This document shows positions 1 through 4,493 of a DNA stretch of 7,138 bases, piece by piece. The DNA is from an uncultured Clostridia bacterium (GTDB taxonomy: Bacteria > Bacillota > Clostridia > UBA1381). The DNA lies in assembly GCA_934463455.1 (NCBI GenBank), contig CAKSJU010000105.1, forward strand, positions 1-7,138, read 5' to 3'. Position 1 is the first letter of the stretch. Each line of letters opens with the position of its first letter. The notes beneath the pieces are model-generated. The model ran no database searches and had not been told where the DNA came from. It was given only the letters and a program-made list of their open reading frames with translations. Position numbers and translations under genes: made by a program.

Positions 1-761
1 AGTGCAGCCTTTAATTCATCAACAGTGATTGAATCGGCATCTTCAAGGAATTTTTCCAAAAGCTCCTCATCTGTTTCACAAATAGCTTCAATCATCTGTT
101 CACGATATTCATTTGCTTTATCAAGCATATCAGCAGGAATATCTTCAATTCTGACATCATTTCCGAGGTCATCATAATAAACTTCGGCTTTCATTGTCAT
201 AAGGTCGATAATTCCTTTAAATGTTTCCTCAGCGCCTATAGGAAGCTGAATGGGCACACCGTTTGCATGCAGTCTTTCATGCACCATGTCAACAACTCTG
301 TAAAAATCCGCACCCATGATATCCATTTTATTAACGTATATCATTCTCGGTACATTATATTCATCAGCCTGTCTCCATACTGTTTCGGACTGCGGCTCAA
401 CGCCGCCCTTTGCGCACATAACGGTAACAGAACCGTCAAGCACCTTAAGTGAACGCTGAACTTCAACAGTAAAGTCAACGTGTCCCGGGGTGTCGATGAT
501 GTTAATTCTGTGCTTTATTCCGCTCTTATAGCCTTCCTTCTTTGTCCAGAAGCATGTTGTTGCGGCAGATGTAATTGTAATACCGCGCTCCTGCTCCTGA
601 GCCATCCAGTCCATTGTTGCGGCTCCGTCATGAGTTTCGCCGATTTTATGGTTAATACCCGTATAATACAAAATTCTTTCTGTAGTTGTGGTTTTACCGG
701 CATCTATGTGAGCCATGATACCGATATTTCTGGTATTGTCAAGTGAAATTTCTCTTGCCAA
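1..761 (-). CDS. fusA: Elongation factor G, N-terminal part (gene runs off the left edge)
   Basis: Translocation GTPase that moves tRNA and mRNA through the ribosome; cytoplasmic. Reading the minus strand from 761 gives about 253 codons of an unbroken EF-G N-terminus. The G-domain motifs are all present: P-loop AHIDAGKT at residues 17-24, RGIT at about 59-62 in switch I, DTPGH at 90-94, and NKMD at 144-147. The sequence then runs into the EF-G-specific part of the G domain (GVPIQLPIG and onward) and is cut by the window edge, so domains II-V are not seen. The start is a TTG at 761-759, chosen because the protein aligns from LAREISLDNTRNIGI and an AAAGGAGG lies 7 nt upstream. No ATG is available at that position. 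It is the last visible gene of the str operon, 67 bp after rpsG. Confidence 0.98.
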   Translation of the reverse strand, partial: MAREISLDNTRNIGIMAHIDAGKTTTTERILYYTGINHKIGETHDGAATMDWMAQEQERGITITSAATTCFWTKKEGYKSGIKHRINIIDTPGHVDFTVEVQRSLKVLDGSVTVMCAKGGVEPQSETVWRQADEYNVPRMIYVNKMDIMGADFYRVVDMVHERLHANGVPIQLPIGAEETFKGIIDLMTMKAEVYYDDLGNDVRIEDIPADMLDKANEYREQMIEAICETDEELLEKFLEDADSITVDELKAA

Positions 762-768
762 AATTCTT

Positions 769-776
769 CCTCCTTT
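769..776 (-). promoter_or_regulatory. Ribosome binding site fixing the TTG start of fusA
   Basis: Minus strand reads AAAGGAGG, a near-complete complement of the 16S rRNA 3' end, 7 nt before the TTG at 761. It makes the TTG the only credible start and may compensate for the weaker start codon. Confidence 0.85.
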
Positions 777-828
777 CCCACGTTTTCTAAAACGAAGTAA
801 AAAATTATAAAACTATGCGATTTTAAGA

Positions 829-1299
829 CTACCAACGATAATGTGCGAAAGCTCTGTTTGCTTCAGCCATTTTGTGAGTATCTTCACGCTTTTTAACTGA
901 ACCGCCGGTTCCGTTAAGCGCGTCCAAAAGCTCGTTTGCAAGTCTTTCTTTCATGGTCTTTTCGTTACGCTCTCTCGAATAACGAGTAAGCCATCTCAAA
1001 CCTAAGGTTTGTCTTCTTTCGGGGCGAACCTCCATAGGTACCTGATATGTTGCACCGCCGACTCTTCTTGCCTTTACTTCAAGTACGGGCATTATAGCGT
1101 CGAGTGCTTCTTCAAATACTTCCAACGGCTCACGTCCGGTCTTTTCTTTTATGATGTCGAACGCATCATAAACAATTCTCTGAGCAACACCCTTTTTTCC
1201 GTCCAGCATTATGTTGTTGATAAGCTTTGTAACAACAACGCTGTTGTAAATAGGATCCGCGAGAACCTCTCTTTTTGCGATATAACCTCTTCTTGGCAC
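829..1299 (-). CDS. rpsG: 30S ribosomal protein S7
   Basis: Primary 16S rRNA-binding protein that nucleates assembly of the 30S head and lies near the mRNA exit and E site. From the GTG at 1299 the product is 156 residues, the usual bacterial length, beginning (M)PRRGYIAKREVLADP and ending RAFAHYRW. Typical S7 stretches are visible: the IMLDGKKGVAQRIVYDAF region near the N-terminus, VGGATYQVPMEVRPERR in the centre, and LANELLDA with the KREDTHKMAEANRAFAHYRW tail. A longer reading frame back to 1356 exists, but its extra 19 residues do not belong to the family and would skip the AAGGAGG located 8 nt before the GTG. It is second-last in the visible str operon, between rpsL (162-bp gap) and fusA (67-bp gap). 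Confidence 0.98.
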   Translation of the reverse strand: MPRRGYIAKREVLADPIYNSVVVTKLINNIMLDGKKGVAQRIVYDAFDIIKEKTGREPLEVFEEALDAIMPVLEVKARRVGGATYQVPMEVRPERRQTLGLRWLTRYSRERNEKTMKERLANELLDALNGTGGSVKKREDTHKMAEANRAFAHYRW

Positions 1300-1307
1300 G
1301 TTACTTC

Positions 1308-1314
1308 CCTCCTT
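1308..1314 (-). promoter_or_regulatory. Ribosome binding site fixing the GTG start of rpsG
   Basis: Minus strand AAGGAGG sits 8 nt upstream of the GTG at 1299. With the conserved PRRGYIAKRE start of S7, it rules out the in-frame upstream start at 1356. Confidence 0.85.
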
Positions 1315-1365
1315 CATAATGATTGGCAAATTAATTGCTTTTTTAATGAATATCACCGGTACTCT

Positions 1366-1386
1366 GAGCTTATTGTTTCAAAGCTC
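1366..1386 (-). other. Hairpin in the rpsL-rpsG intercistronic region
   Basis: Arms GAGCTT and AAGCTC pair perfectly (6 bp) around a 9-nt loop, within the 162-bp space between rpsL and rpsG. No gene is seen in this space. In E. coli, S7 binds the rpsL-rpsG spacer to repress its own translation. Whether this hairpin does something similar is inference only; the stem is short. Confidence 0.4.
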
Positions 1387-1461
1387 CGTCTGTGCGTATA
1401 CGATTTATAACTGAATATAACCCGATATGCACTAATTCATGTGATACATTTTGCCGAAAGC

Positions 1462-1887
1462 TTATTTTTTCTTATCAGCTTTAGGCTTCTTTGCGCCGTA
1501 CTTTGAACGGCTCTGCATTCTGTTTGCAACACCTTGCGTATCGAGTGTACCTCTTATGATATGGTATCTGGTACCCGGAAGGTCTTTAACTCTTCCTCCT
1601 CTGATCATTACAACGCTGTGTTCCTGCAGATTGTGACCGATACCCGGAATGTAAGCAGTTACTTCAATACCGTTGGTAAGCTTAACTCTGGCGATTTTAC
1701 GCAGAGCAGAGTTAGGTTTTTTCGGAGTTGCTGTTCTTACTGCCGTACATACGCCTCTCTTTTGCGGAGAGCTGTGGTCGTTAGTCTTCTTCTTCAAAGA
1801 GTTAAGGCTCTTTTGAAGTGCAGGAGCTGTTGACTTCTTAACAGAAGTTTGTCTGCCCTTTCTGACCAATTGATTGAATGTTGGCAT
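1462..1887 (-). CDS. rpsL: 30S ribosomal protein S12
   Basis: Decoding-centre protein of the 30S subunit. The 141-residue product starts MPTFNQLVRKGRQ and ends in a lysine-rich tail (KKPKADKKK). Compared with the roughly 124-residue E. coli protein it carries the extra segment around residues 20-42 (TAPALQKSLNSLKKK) usual in Clostridia. Key loops are intact. TPKKPNSALRK (54-64) keeps the lysine equivalent to E. coli K43, and GGRVKDLPG (97-105) keeps the K101-D102 pair, D102 being the equivalent of the methylthiolated aspartate. Common streptomycin-resistance changes at these lysines are therefore absent. The start ATG at 1887 matches the family N-terminus and follows a GAGAGGTG Shine-Dalgarno-like stretch. 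It lies 65 bp after the L7Ae-like gene and 162 bp before rpsG. Confidence 0.98.
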   Translation of the reverse strand: MPTFNQLVRKGRQTSVKKSTAPALQKSLNSLKKKTNDHSSPQKRGVCTAVRTATPKKPNSALRKIARVKLTNGIEVTAYIPGIGHNLQEHSVVMIRGGRVKDLPGTRYHIIRGTLDTQGVANRMQSRSKYGAKKPKADKKK

Positions 1888-1952
1888 ACCGTGTTACACC
1901 TCTCTTTCTTAATTAACAAGTATATATGTCATACGCATAAATGCGGTACAAC

Positions 1953-2195
1953 CTAAAGCATAATTGCGGCACAGGACGCGCCGACATCTATTCCGCAGGC
2001 TTTGCCGAGTTCCTTCATTGTCGGAACATATTCAAAAGGCACACCCGCCTTTTGTGCCGCACCCGTAAGCCTTTCCTTAAAGCTTTCGTCGCAGTCTTCG
2101 GCAACAAATACCTTTGCGGCTTTATTTTCGGAAATCAAATTCATAACTTCTTTAAAGCCTGTCTTTATCTTGTTTTTCTCAAACTCGTTAAACAT
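1953..2195 (-). CDS. rplGB: L7Ae/YbxF-family RNA-binding protein
   Basis: Small (80-residue) protein of the ribosomal L7Ae/L30e/S12e/Gadd45 family, which recognises kink-turn RNA. Seen directly are a basic N-terminal helix region (NKIKTGFKEVMNLI), a strand KAAKVFVAEDCD, and the family C-terminal half with VPFEYVPTMKELGKACGIDVGASCAAI. The last part matches the YbxF-type signature ending in a small-residue stretch. Length is typical of YbxF. Position supports the call: in many Firmicutes this gene lies directly before rpsL, usually after rpoC. Here it is the first gene of the unit and the neighbour upstream is gap, divergently transcribed. The start ATG at 2195 follows GGAAAGAA, a modest Shine-Dalgarno. 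Its cellular role is less settled than its fold; YbxF binds K-turns and has been linked to ribosomes. Confidence 0.92.
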   Translation of the reverse strand: MFNEFEKNKIKTGFKEVMNLISENKAAKVFVAEDCDESFKERLTGAAQKAGVPFEYVPTMKELGKACGIDVGASCAAIML

Positions 2196-2253
2196 AATTC
2201 TTTCCGAAATCCTTTCTGCATATTTTTCCTCATTCTACAGTCCAGTATATATG

Positions 2254-2283
2254 ATTATATCAAATATTCGGTATATCTGTCAA
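2254..2283 (-). promoter_or_regulatory. Strong sigma-A promoter of the str operon
   Basis: On the minus strand, TTGACA (2283-2278), an 18-bp spacer and TATAAT (2259-2254) form a promoter with both hexamers perfect. A TG one base upstream of the -10 (TGATATAAT) makes it extended. Transcription should begin near 2247 and give a leader of about 50 nt before the L7Ae-like gene. This suits a heavily expressed ribosomal operon and indicates that the operon starts here rather than being fed from an rpoBC transcript. Confidence 0.85.
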
Positions 2284-2523
2284 GTATTTTACAAAATTTT
2301 ATCAAAAAATTATGCTGAAATACTTATTAAAATATGTTCTTTCTCTGTGCACATTGTCCCTTTAGCGGTCTTACTTGATTTTTGTCCGTTACCGTTTTTT
2401 TCTTTTTTAAATTGCATCCCGAAAAAAATTGTTTAATTTTTCTTTATTTTTAACAAAAATTTCGGTAAATACTCCGAATTTTTAATAAATAGGGCAAAAT
2501 GTTATAAAATTAACAAAATACTC
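2284..2523. other. AT-rich divergent intergenic DNA, no gene seen
   Basis: The 2196-2619 gap between the L7Ae-like gene and gap contains the two divergent promoters at its ends and about 240 bp of very AT-rich DNA between them. No convincing coding frame is seen; frames crossing it have low-complexity products and no ribosome binding site. One imperfect inverted repeat is visible: CCGAAA (2419-2424) with TTTCGG (2460-2465), and inside it TTGTT (2429-2433) with AACAA (2452-2456). The A/T tracts next to the gap promoter could act as an UP element. Confidence 0.5.
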
Positions 2524-2552
2524 TTGTATATTTTTGATTTTTGAGGTAAAAT
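2524..2552 (+). promoter_or_regulatory. Probable sigma-A promoter of gap
   Basis: TTGTAT (2524-2529), a 17-bp spacer and TAAAAT (2547-2552). The -10 matches 5 of 6 consensus bases and the -35 keeps TTG. A start near 2559 would give a leader of about 60 nt that contains the 2566-2583 dyad and the GGGAGG ribosome binding site at 2605-2610, 9 nt before the ATG. Confidence 0.65.
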
Positions 2553-2565
2553 AAAGGTGATAAGT

Positions 2566-2583
2566 GTAAGAATAAATTCTTAC
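2566..2583. promoter_or_regulatory. Perfect 18-bp dyad just after the gap transcription start (operator-like)
   Basis: GTAAGAAT-AA-ATTCTTAC is a perfect inverted repeat with 8-bp arms. Outer TAAG (2561-2564) and CTTA (2586-2589) extend the symmetry after a short mismatch. It begins about 7 bp after the predicted start, a classical place for a repressor. With only 2 nt between the arms it fits a DNA-binding dimer better than an RNA hairpin. It does not match the Rex consensus (TTGTTAA with TTAACAA), so the regulator is unknown. Confidence 0.55.
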
Positions 2584-2619
2584 TGCTTAAATATTAAATA
2601 AACCGGGAGGAAGTTAATC

Positions 2620-3657
2620 ATGGCAGTTAAAGTTGCGATTAATGGATTTGGACGTATCGGACGTCTTGCATTCAGACAGATGTTCGGTGCAGAAGGCTAT
2701 GAAGTTGTTGCAATCAACGACCTTACAAAGCCTTCAATGCTTGCTGATCTTCTTAAGTATGATACAGCACAAGGCGGTTACTGTGGTAAAATCGGTGAAA
2801 ATCTTCACACTGTTGAAGCTGACGACGAAGCTAACACAATCACAGTTGACGGCAAAACACTTACAATTTACAAAGAGGCTGACGCTTCGAAGCTTCCCTG
2901 GGGAGAAATCGGCGTTGATGTAGTTCTCGAGTGTACAGGTTTCTACTGCTCAAAAGATAAGAGCCAGGCTCATATCGATGCAGGTGCAAAGAAAGTTGTT
3001 ATTTCCGCTCCGGCAGGAAAAGACCTTAAAACAATCGTATTCTCGGTTAATGAGAATACTCTTACAGCTGATGACAAAATCATCTCGGCTGCTTCTTGTA
3101 CAACAAACTGCTTAGCTCCTATGGCTAAAGCTCTTAACGACTATGCTCCCATTCAATCGGGTATCATGTCTACAATTCACGCTTACACAGGCGACCAGAT
3201 GATTCTTGACGGTCCGCACAGAAAAGGCGATTTGAGACGTGCAAGAGCAGGTGCTGCAAACATAGTTCCTAACTCGACAGGTGCTGCAAAAGCTATCGGT
3301 CTTGTTATCCCCGAACTCAACGGCAAACTTATCGGCTCGGCACAGAGAGTTCCTGTACCTACAGGTTCAACAACTATTCTTACAGCTGTTGTTAAAGGTA
3401 AGGATGTAACCGCTGACGGAATTAATGCAGCTATGAAAGCAGCAGCTTCCGAATCATTCGGCTACAACACAGATCCTATCGTTTCTTCAGACGTTATCGG
3501 TATGAGATACGGCTCATTGTTCGATGCAACTCAGACAATGGTTAGCCAAATCGCTGACGATTTGTATGAAGTTCAGGTTGTTTCGTGGTATGACAATGAA
3601 AACTCATACACAAGCCAGATGGTAAGAACAATCAAATATTTTGCTGAATTGAACTAA
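2620..3657 (+). CDS. gap: Glyceraldehyde-3-phosphate dehydrogenase, type I
   Basis: Cytoplasmic tetrameric enzyme that oxidises and phosphorylates glyceraldehyde 3-phosphate to 1,3-bisphosphoglycerate in glycolysis. The 345 residues are close to the usual 330-340. Visible features: Rossmann dinucleotide motif INGFGRIGR (7-15), acidic D34 in AIND at the end of the second strand (typical of NAD preference), the active site SAASCTTNC with nucleophile C160, H187 in HAYTGDQ as its catalytic partner, and the C-terminal signature SWYDNENSYTSQMVRT (322-337). The ATG at 2620 follows GGGAGG at 9 nt. Codon use is strongly biased (GCT, ACA, CTT repeatedly), as expected of a highly expressed gene. It stands alone: no pgk or tpi follows; the next element is an IS200-type insertion. 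Regulation probably acts at the 2566-2583 dyad. Confidence 0.98.
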   Translation: MAVKVAINGFGRIGRLAFRQMFGAEGYEVVAINDLTKPSMLADLLKYDTAQGGYCGKIGENLHTVEADDEANTITVDGKTLTIYKEADASKLPWGEIGVDVVLECTGFYCSKDKSQAHIDAGAKKVVISAPAGKDLKTIVFSVNENTLTADDKIISAASCTTNCLAPMAKALNDYAPIQSGIMSTIHAYTGDQMILDGPHRKGDLRRARAGAANIVPNSTGAAKAIGLVIPELNGKLIGSAQRVPVPTGSTTILTAVVKGKDVTADGINAAMKAAASESFGYNTDPIVSSDVIGMRYGSLFDATQTMVSQIADDLYEVQVVSWYDNENSYTSQMVRTIKYFAELN

Positions 3658-3676
3658 TTTAACAAAAATAAATCAT

Positions 3677-3698
3677 AACCACCGGTAAACCGGTGGTT
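3677..3698. terminator. Hairpin 1 after gap (possible terminator or IS right-end structure)
   Basis: AACCACCGGT and ACCGGTGGTT are a perfect 10-bp inverted repeat separated by AA, 20 bp after the gap stop codon. The stem is very stable but is followed only by TTTG, not a long T run, so termination of gap here is plausible but not certain. It is also the outermost member of the hairpin series on the 3' side of the IS200-type transposase and may mark that element's right end. Confidence 0.55.
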
Positions 3699-3703
3699 TG
3701 CAC

Positions 3704-3720
3704 AGCCCCTATAAGGGGCT
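3704..3720. repeat. Hairpin 2 of the series
   Basis: AGCCCCT and AGGGGCT pair perfectly (7 bp) around ATA. It is followed directly by ATTACAGGC, a spacer that recurs before hairpin 4. Confidence 0.8.
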
Positions 3721-3732
3721 ATTACAGGCTCA

Positions 3733-3747
3733 GCCTCTCTAAGAGGC
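3733..3747. repeat. Hairpin 3 of the series
   Basis: GCCTCT and AGAGGC pair perfectly (6 bp) around CTA, preceded by ATTACAGGCTCA. The arm sequence differs from hairpins 1, 2 and 4, but the format (GC-rich arms, tiny loop) is the same. Confidence 0.75.
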
Positions 3748-3761
3748 ACTGAAAATTTGAC

Positions 3762-3773
3762 ACCGCATTACTA
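3762..3773. repeat. 12-bp inverted copy shared with the other side of tnpA (3' copy)
   Basis: ACCGCATTACTA at 3762-3773 is the exact reverse complement of 4312-4323 in the leader of tnpA. On the minus strand the 3' copy is preceded by TAA, giving TAATAGTAA, which also resembles ATAATAGTAA at 4344-4335. A motif present on both flanks of the gene is a candidate end-recognition sequence of the transposase. Confidence 0.6.
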
Positions 3774-3780
3774 TTACAGG

Positions 3781-3800
3781 CAGCCGCTCACGTGCGGCTG
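3781..3800. repeat. Hairpin 4 of the series, closest to the tnpA stop
   Basis: CAGCCGC and GCGGCTG pair perfectly (7 bp) around TCACGT, preceded by TATTACAGG (3772-3780), the same spacer as after hairpin 2. It is followed on the plus strand by TTTGTTTTTG, so it could act as an intrinsic terminator for plus-strand transcripts heading into the element. A further small stem, ACCCGT-AA-ACGGGT (3827-3840), lies inside the last codons of tnpA. Confidence 0.75.
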
Positions 3801-3811
3801 TTTGTTTTTGC

Positions 3812-4288
3812 CTACTTTTTCTTGCTACCCGTAAACGGGTCTGTAAATTCTTTTATGCTTATCTGATCACTCGCATAATCTTCCAATTGATTTCTGATAT
3901 ACTCGGATATTATCTTTTTATTCTTTCCTACTGTATCTACATAATATCCTCTACACCAAAAATTCCTCGATCCATATTTATATTTCAAATTGGCATGCCG
4001 GTCAAATATCATTAGTGAACTTTTTCTCTTGAGAAATCCCATAAACTGTGCTATACTTATATATGGCGGTATACTTACTAACATATGTATGTGATCCGGG
4101 CAAGCTTCTGCTTCTATTATTTCTACTCCCTTTTGTTCGCAGAGCTTTCTTATGATTTCTCCTATGTCTTTTTTTAACTGACCATATATTTCTTTTTGCC
4201 TAAATTTTGGTGCAAACACTATGTGATATTGACATCTGTAACTTGAATGCGCTGTATGCTTTATCTCGTTGTTTGTCTTTTTGAACAT
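3812..4288 (-). CDS. tnpA: IS200/IS605-family transposase TnpA (Y1 HUH endonuclease)
   Basis: Single-strand DNA transposase that cuts and rejoins the element ends through a 5'-phosphotyrosine link. The 158 residues match the IS200-group length. Seen in order: an N-terminal SSYRCQYHIVFAPKFR (15-30) typical of the family, the HUH metal-binding motif as HIH (H66-I67-H68) in CPDHIHMLVSIPP, FMGFLKRKSS (82-91), WCRGYYVDTVG (111-121), and EYIRNQ (129-134). By comparison with IS608 TnpA, Y130 should be the catalytic tyrosine and Q134 the third metal ligand. All key residues are present and the frame is intact, so the protein may be active. The ATG at 4288 has AGGAGG 9 nt upstream. That site lies inside one arm of an 11-bp inverted repeat. 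No TnpB gene accompanies it. Confidence 0.96.
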   Translation of the reverse strand: MFKKTNNEIKHTAHSSYRCQYHIVFAPKFRQKEIYGQLKKDIGEIIRKLCEQKGVEIIEAEACPDHIHMLVSIPPYISIAQFMGFLKRKSSLMIFDRHANLKYKYGSRNFWCRGYYVDTVGKNKKIISEYIRNQLEDYASDQISIKEFTDPFTGSKKK

Positions 4289-4311
4289 CGTTTAAAACCT
4301 CCTCGATATTT

Positions 4312-4323
4312 TAGTAATGCGGT
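4312..4323. repeat. 12-bp inverted copy shared with the other side of tnpA (5' copy)
   Basis: TAGTAATGCGGT, exact reverse complement of 3762-3773. It forms the 3' arm of a small hairpin in the tnpA leader. Confidence 0.6.
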
Positions 4324-4339
4324 CGCCAAACCATTTACT

Positions 4340-4345
4340 ATTATA
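4340..4345 (-). promoter_or_regulatory. Extended -10 of the tnpA promoter
   Basis: Minus strand TGATATAAT: perfect TATAAT at 4345-4340 with TG one base upstream. The -35 at the usual distance is weak (TATGTA, 4368-4363), which fits the low transcription typical of IS200-type elements. The start would be near 4333, leaving a leader of about 45 nt. Confidence 0.6.
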
Positions 4346-4386
4346 TCACAGGAGGTTTTATTTACATATACTAAAGTTTTTATCTT

Positions 4387-4412
4387 CCCCCATTAGAACC
4401 GGGGGGGTTTTT
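4387..4412 (+). terminator. Terminator-like hairpin near the left end of the IS200-type element
   Basis: CCCCC (4387-4391), a 9-nt loop, then GGGGGGG (4401-4407) followed by TTTTT (4408-4412) on the plus strand. The register of pairing is ambiguous because the G run is longer than the C run. Whether it belongs to the element or to its neighbourhood is unclear. Confidence 0.4.
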
Positions 4413-4436
4413 CCACGTCTAAAGACACCAAAAATG

Positions 4437-4471
4437 CCGCACGGAAAACCTTTTCCGCGCGGTGTTTTTTT
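4437..4471. terminator. Bidirectional intrinsic terminator after the AraC-family gene
   Basis: CCGC-A-CGGAAAA (4437-4448), loop CC, TTTTCCG-C-GCGG (4451-4462): a 12-position stem with one A/C mismatch on the plus strand, which becomes a G/U wobble on the minus strand. On the plus strand a run of seven T follows (4465-4471). On the minus strand CATTTTTGG follows. It lies 31 bp beyond the stop of the minus-strand regulator and probably ends its transcript. Confidence 0.8.
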
Positions 4472-4493
4472 CGGCAGAATATCAGTGCGGATA

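Larger units (their letters stand above)
4293..4360 (-). promoter_or_regulatory. Inverted repeat able to mask the tnpA ribosome binding site
   Basis: TAAAACCTCCT (4293-4303) and AGGAGGTTTTA (4350-4360) are exact 11-bp inverted copies. The downstream arm (minus strand) contains the whole AGGAGG Shine-Dalgarno of tnpA. The other arm lies upstream of the -10 box at 4345-4340, so an mRNA started at the element's own promoter would lack it. Only transcripts entering from outside would carry both arms and fold. Within the native leader, TAGTAA (4340-4335) and TTACTA (4317-4312) can also pair. Confidence 0.75.
3677..4410 (-). mobile_element. IS200-type insertion sequence (IS200/IS605 family, tnpA only)
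   Basis: A roughly 700-bp element holding a single Y1/HUH transposase gene, with hairpins on both flanks and no TnpB gene, the layout of the IS200 group. The minus strand carries the gene, so the left end lies near 4360-4410 and the right end near 3677-3700. These elements have no terminal inverted repeats and make no target duplication, so exact ends cannot be read from one copy; both limits are estimates. The element sits between the gap terminus and the terminator of the AraC-family gene and interrupts no visible coding sequence. Confidence 0.75.

Noticed and set aside
781..794. CGTTTT-CT-AAAACG hairpin between rpsG and fusA
   Set aside because: A 6-bp AT-rich stem with a 2-nt loop in AT-rich DNA is likely to arise by chance.
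1300..1356. N-terminal extension of S7 by 19 residues from an upstream start at 1356
   Set aside because: The extra residues are foreign to the S7 family and would skip the strong ribosome binding site placed for the GTG at 1299, which gives exactly 156 residues.
1009..1410. Plus-strand reading frame of 133 codons over rpsG
   Set aside because: It is antisense to a certain ribosomal protein gene, with no ribosome binding site and a cysteine- and serine-rich product typical of shadow frames. The same applies to the plus-strand frames over fusA, rpsL and the L7Ae-like gene.
2429..2457. Rex operator upstream of gap
   Set aside because: TTGTTTAA and TTAACAAA occur, but 13 bp apart rather than in the compact 18-bp arrangement required for a Rex site.
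3758..3763. Perfect TTGACA within the hairpin series as a promoter
   Set aside because: The sequence 17 bp downstream is CAGCCG, with no -10-like hexamer at 15-19 bp spacing.
3677..3800. CRISPR-like array
   Set aside because: The repeated elements are hairpins with different arm sequences and irregular spacing. There is no constant repeat of CRISPR length and no cas gene.
3658..4410. TnpB gene or omega-RNA partner of the IS200-type element
   Set aside because: No reading frame of sufficient length or RuvC-like content exists next to tnpA. The hairpins alone do not show an omega RNA.
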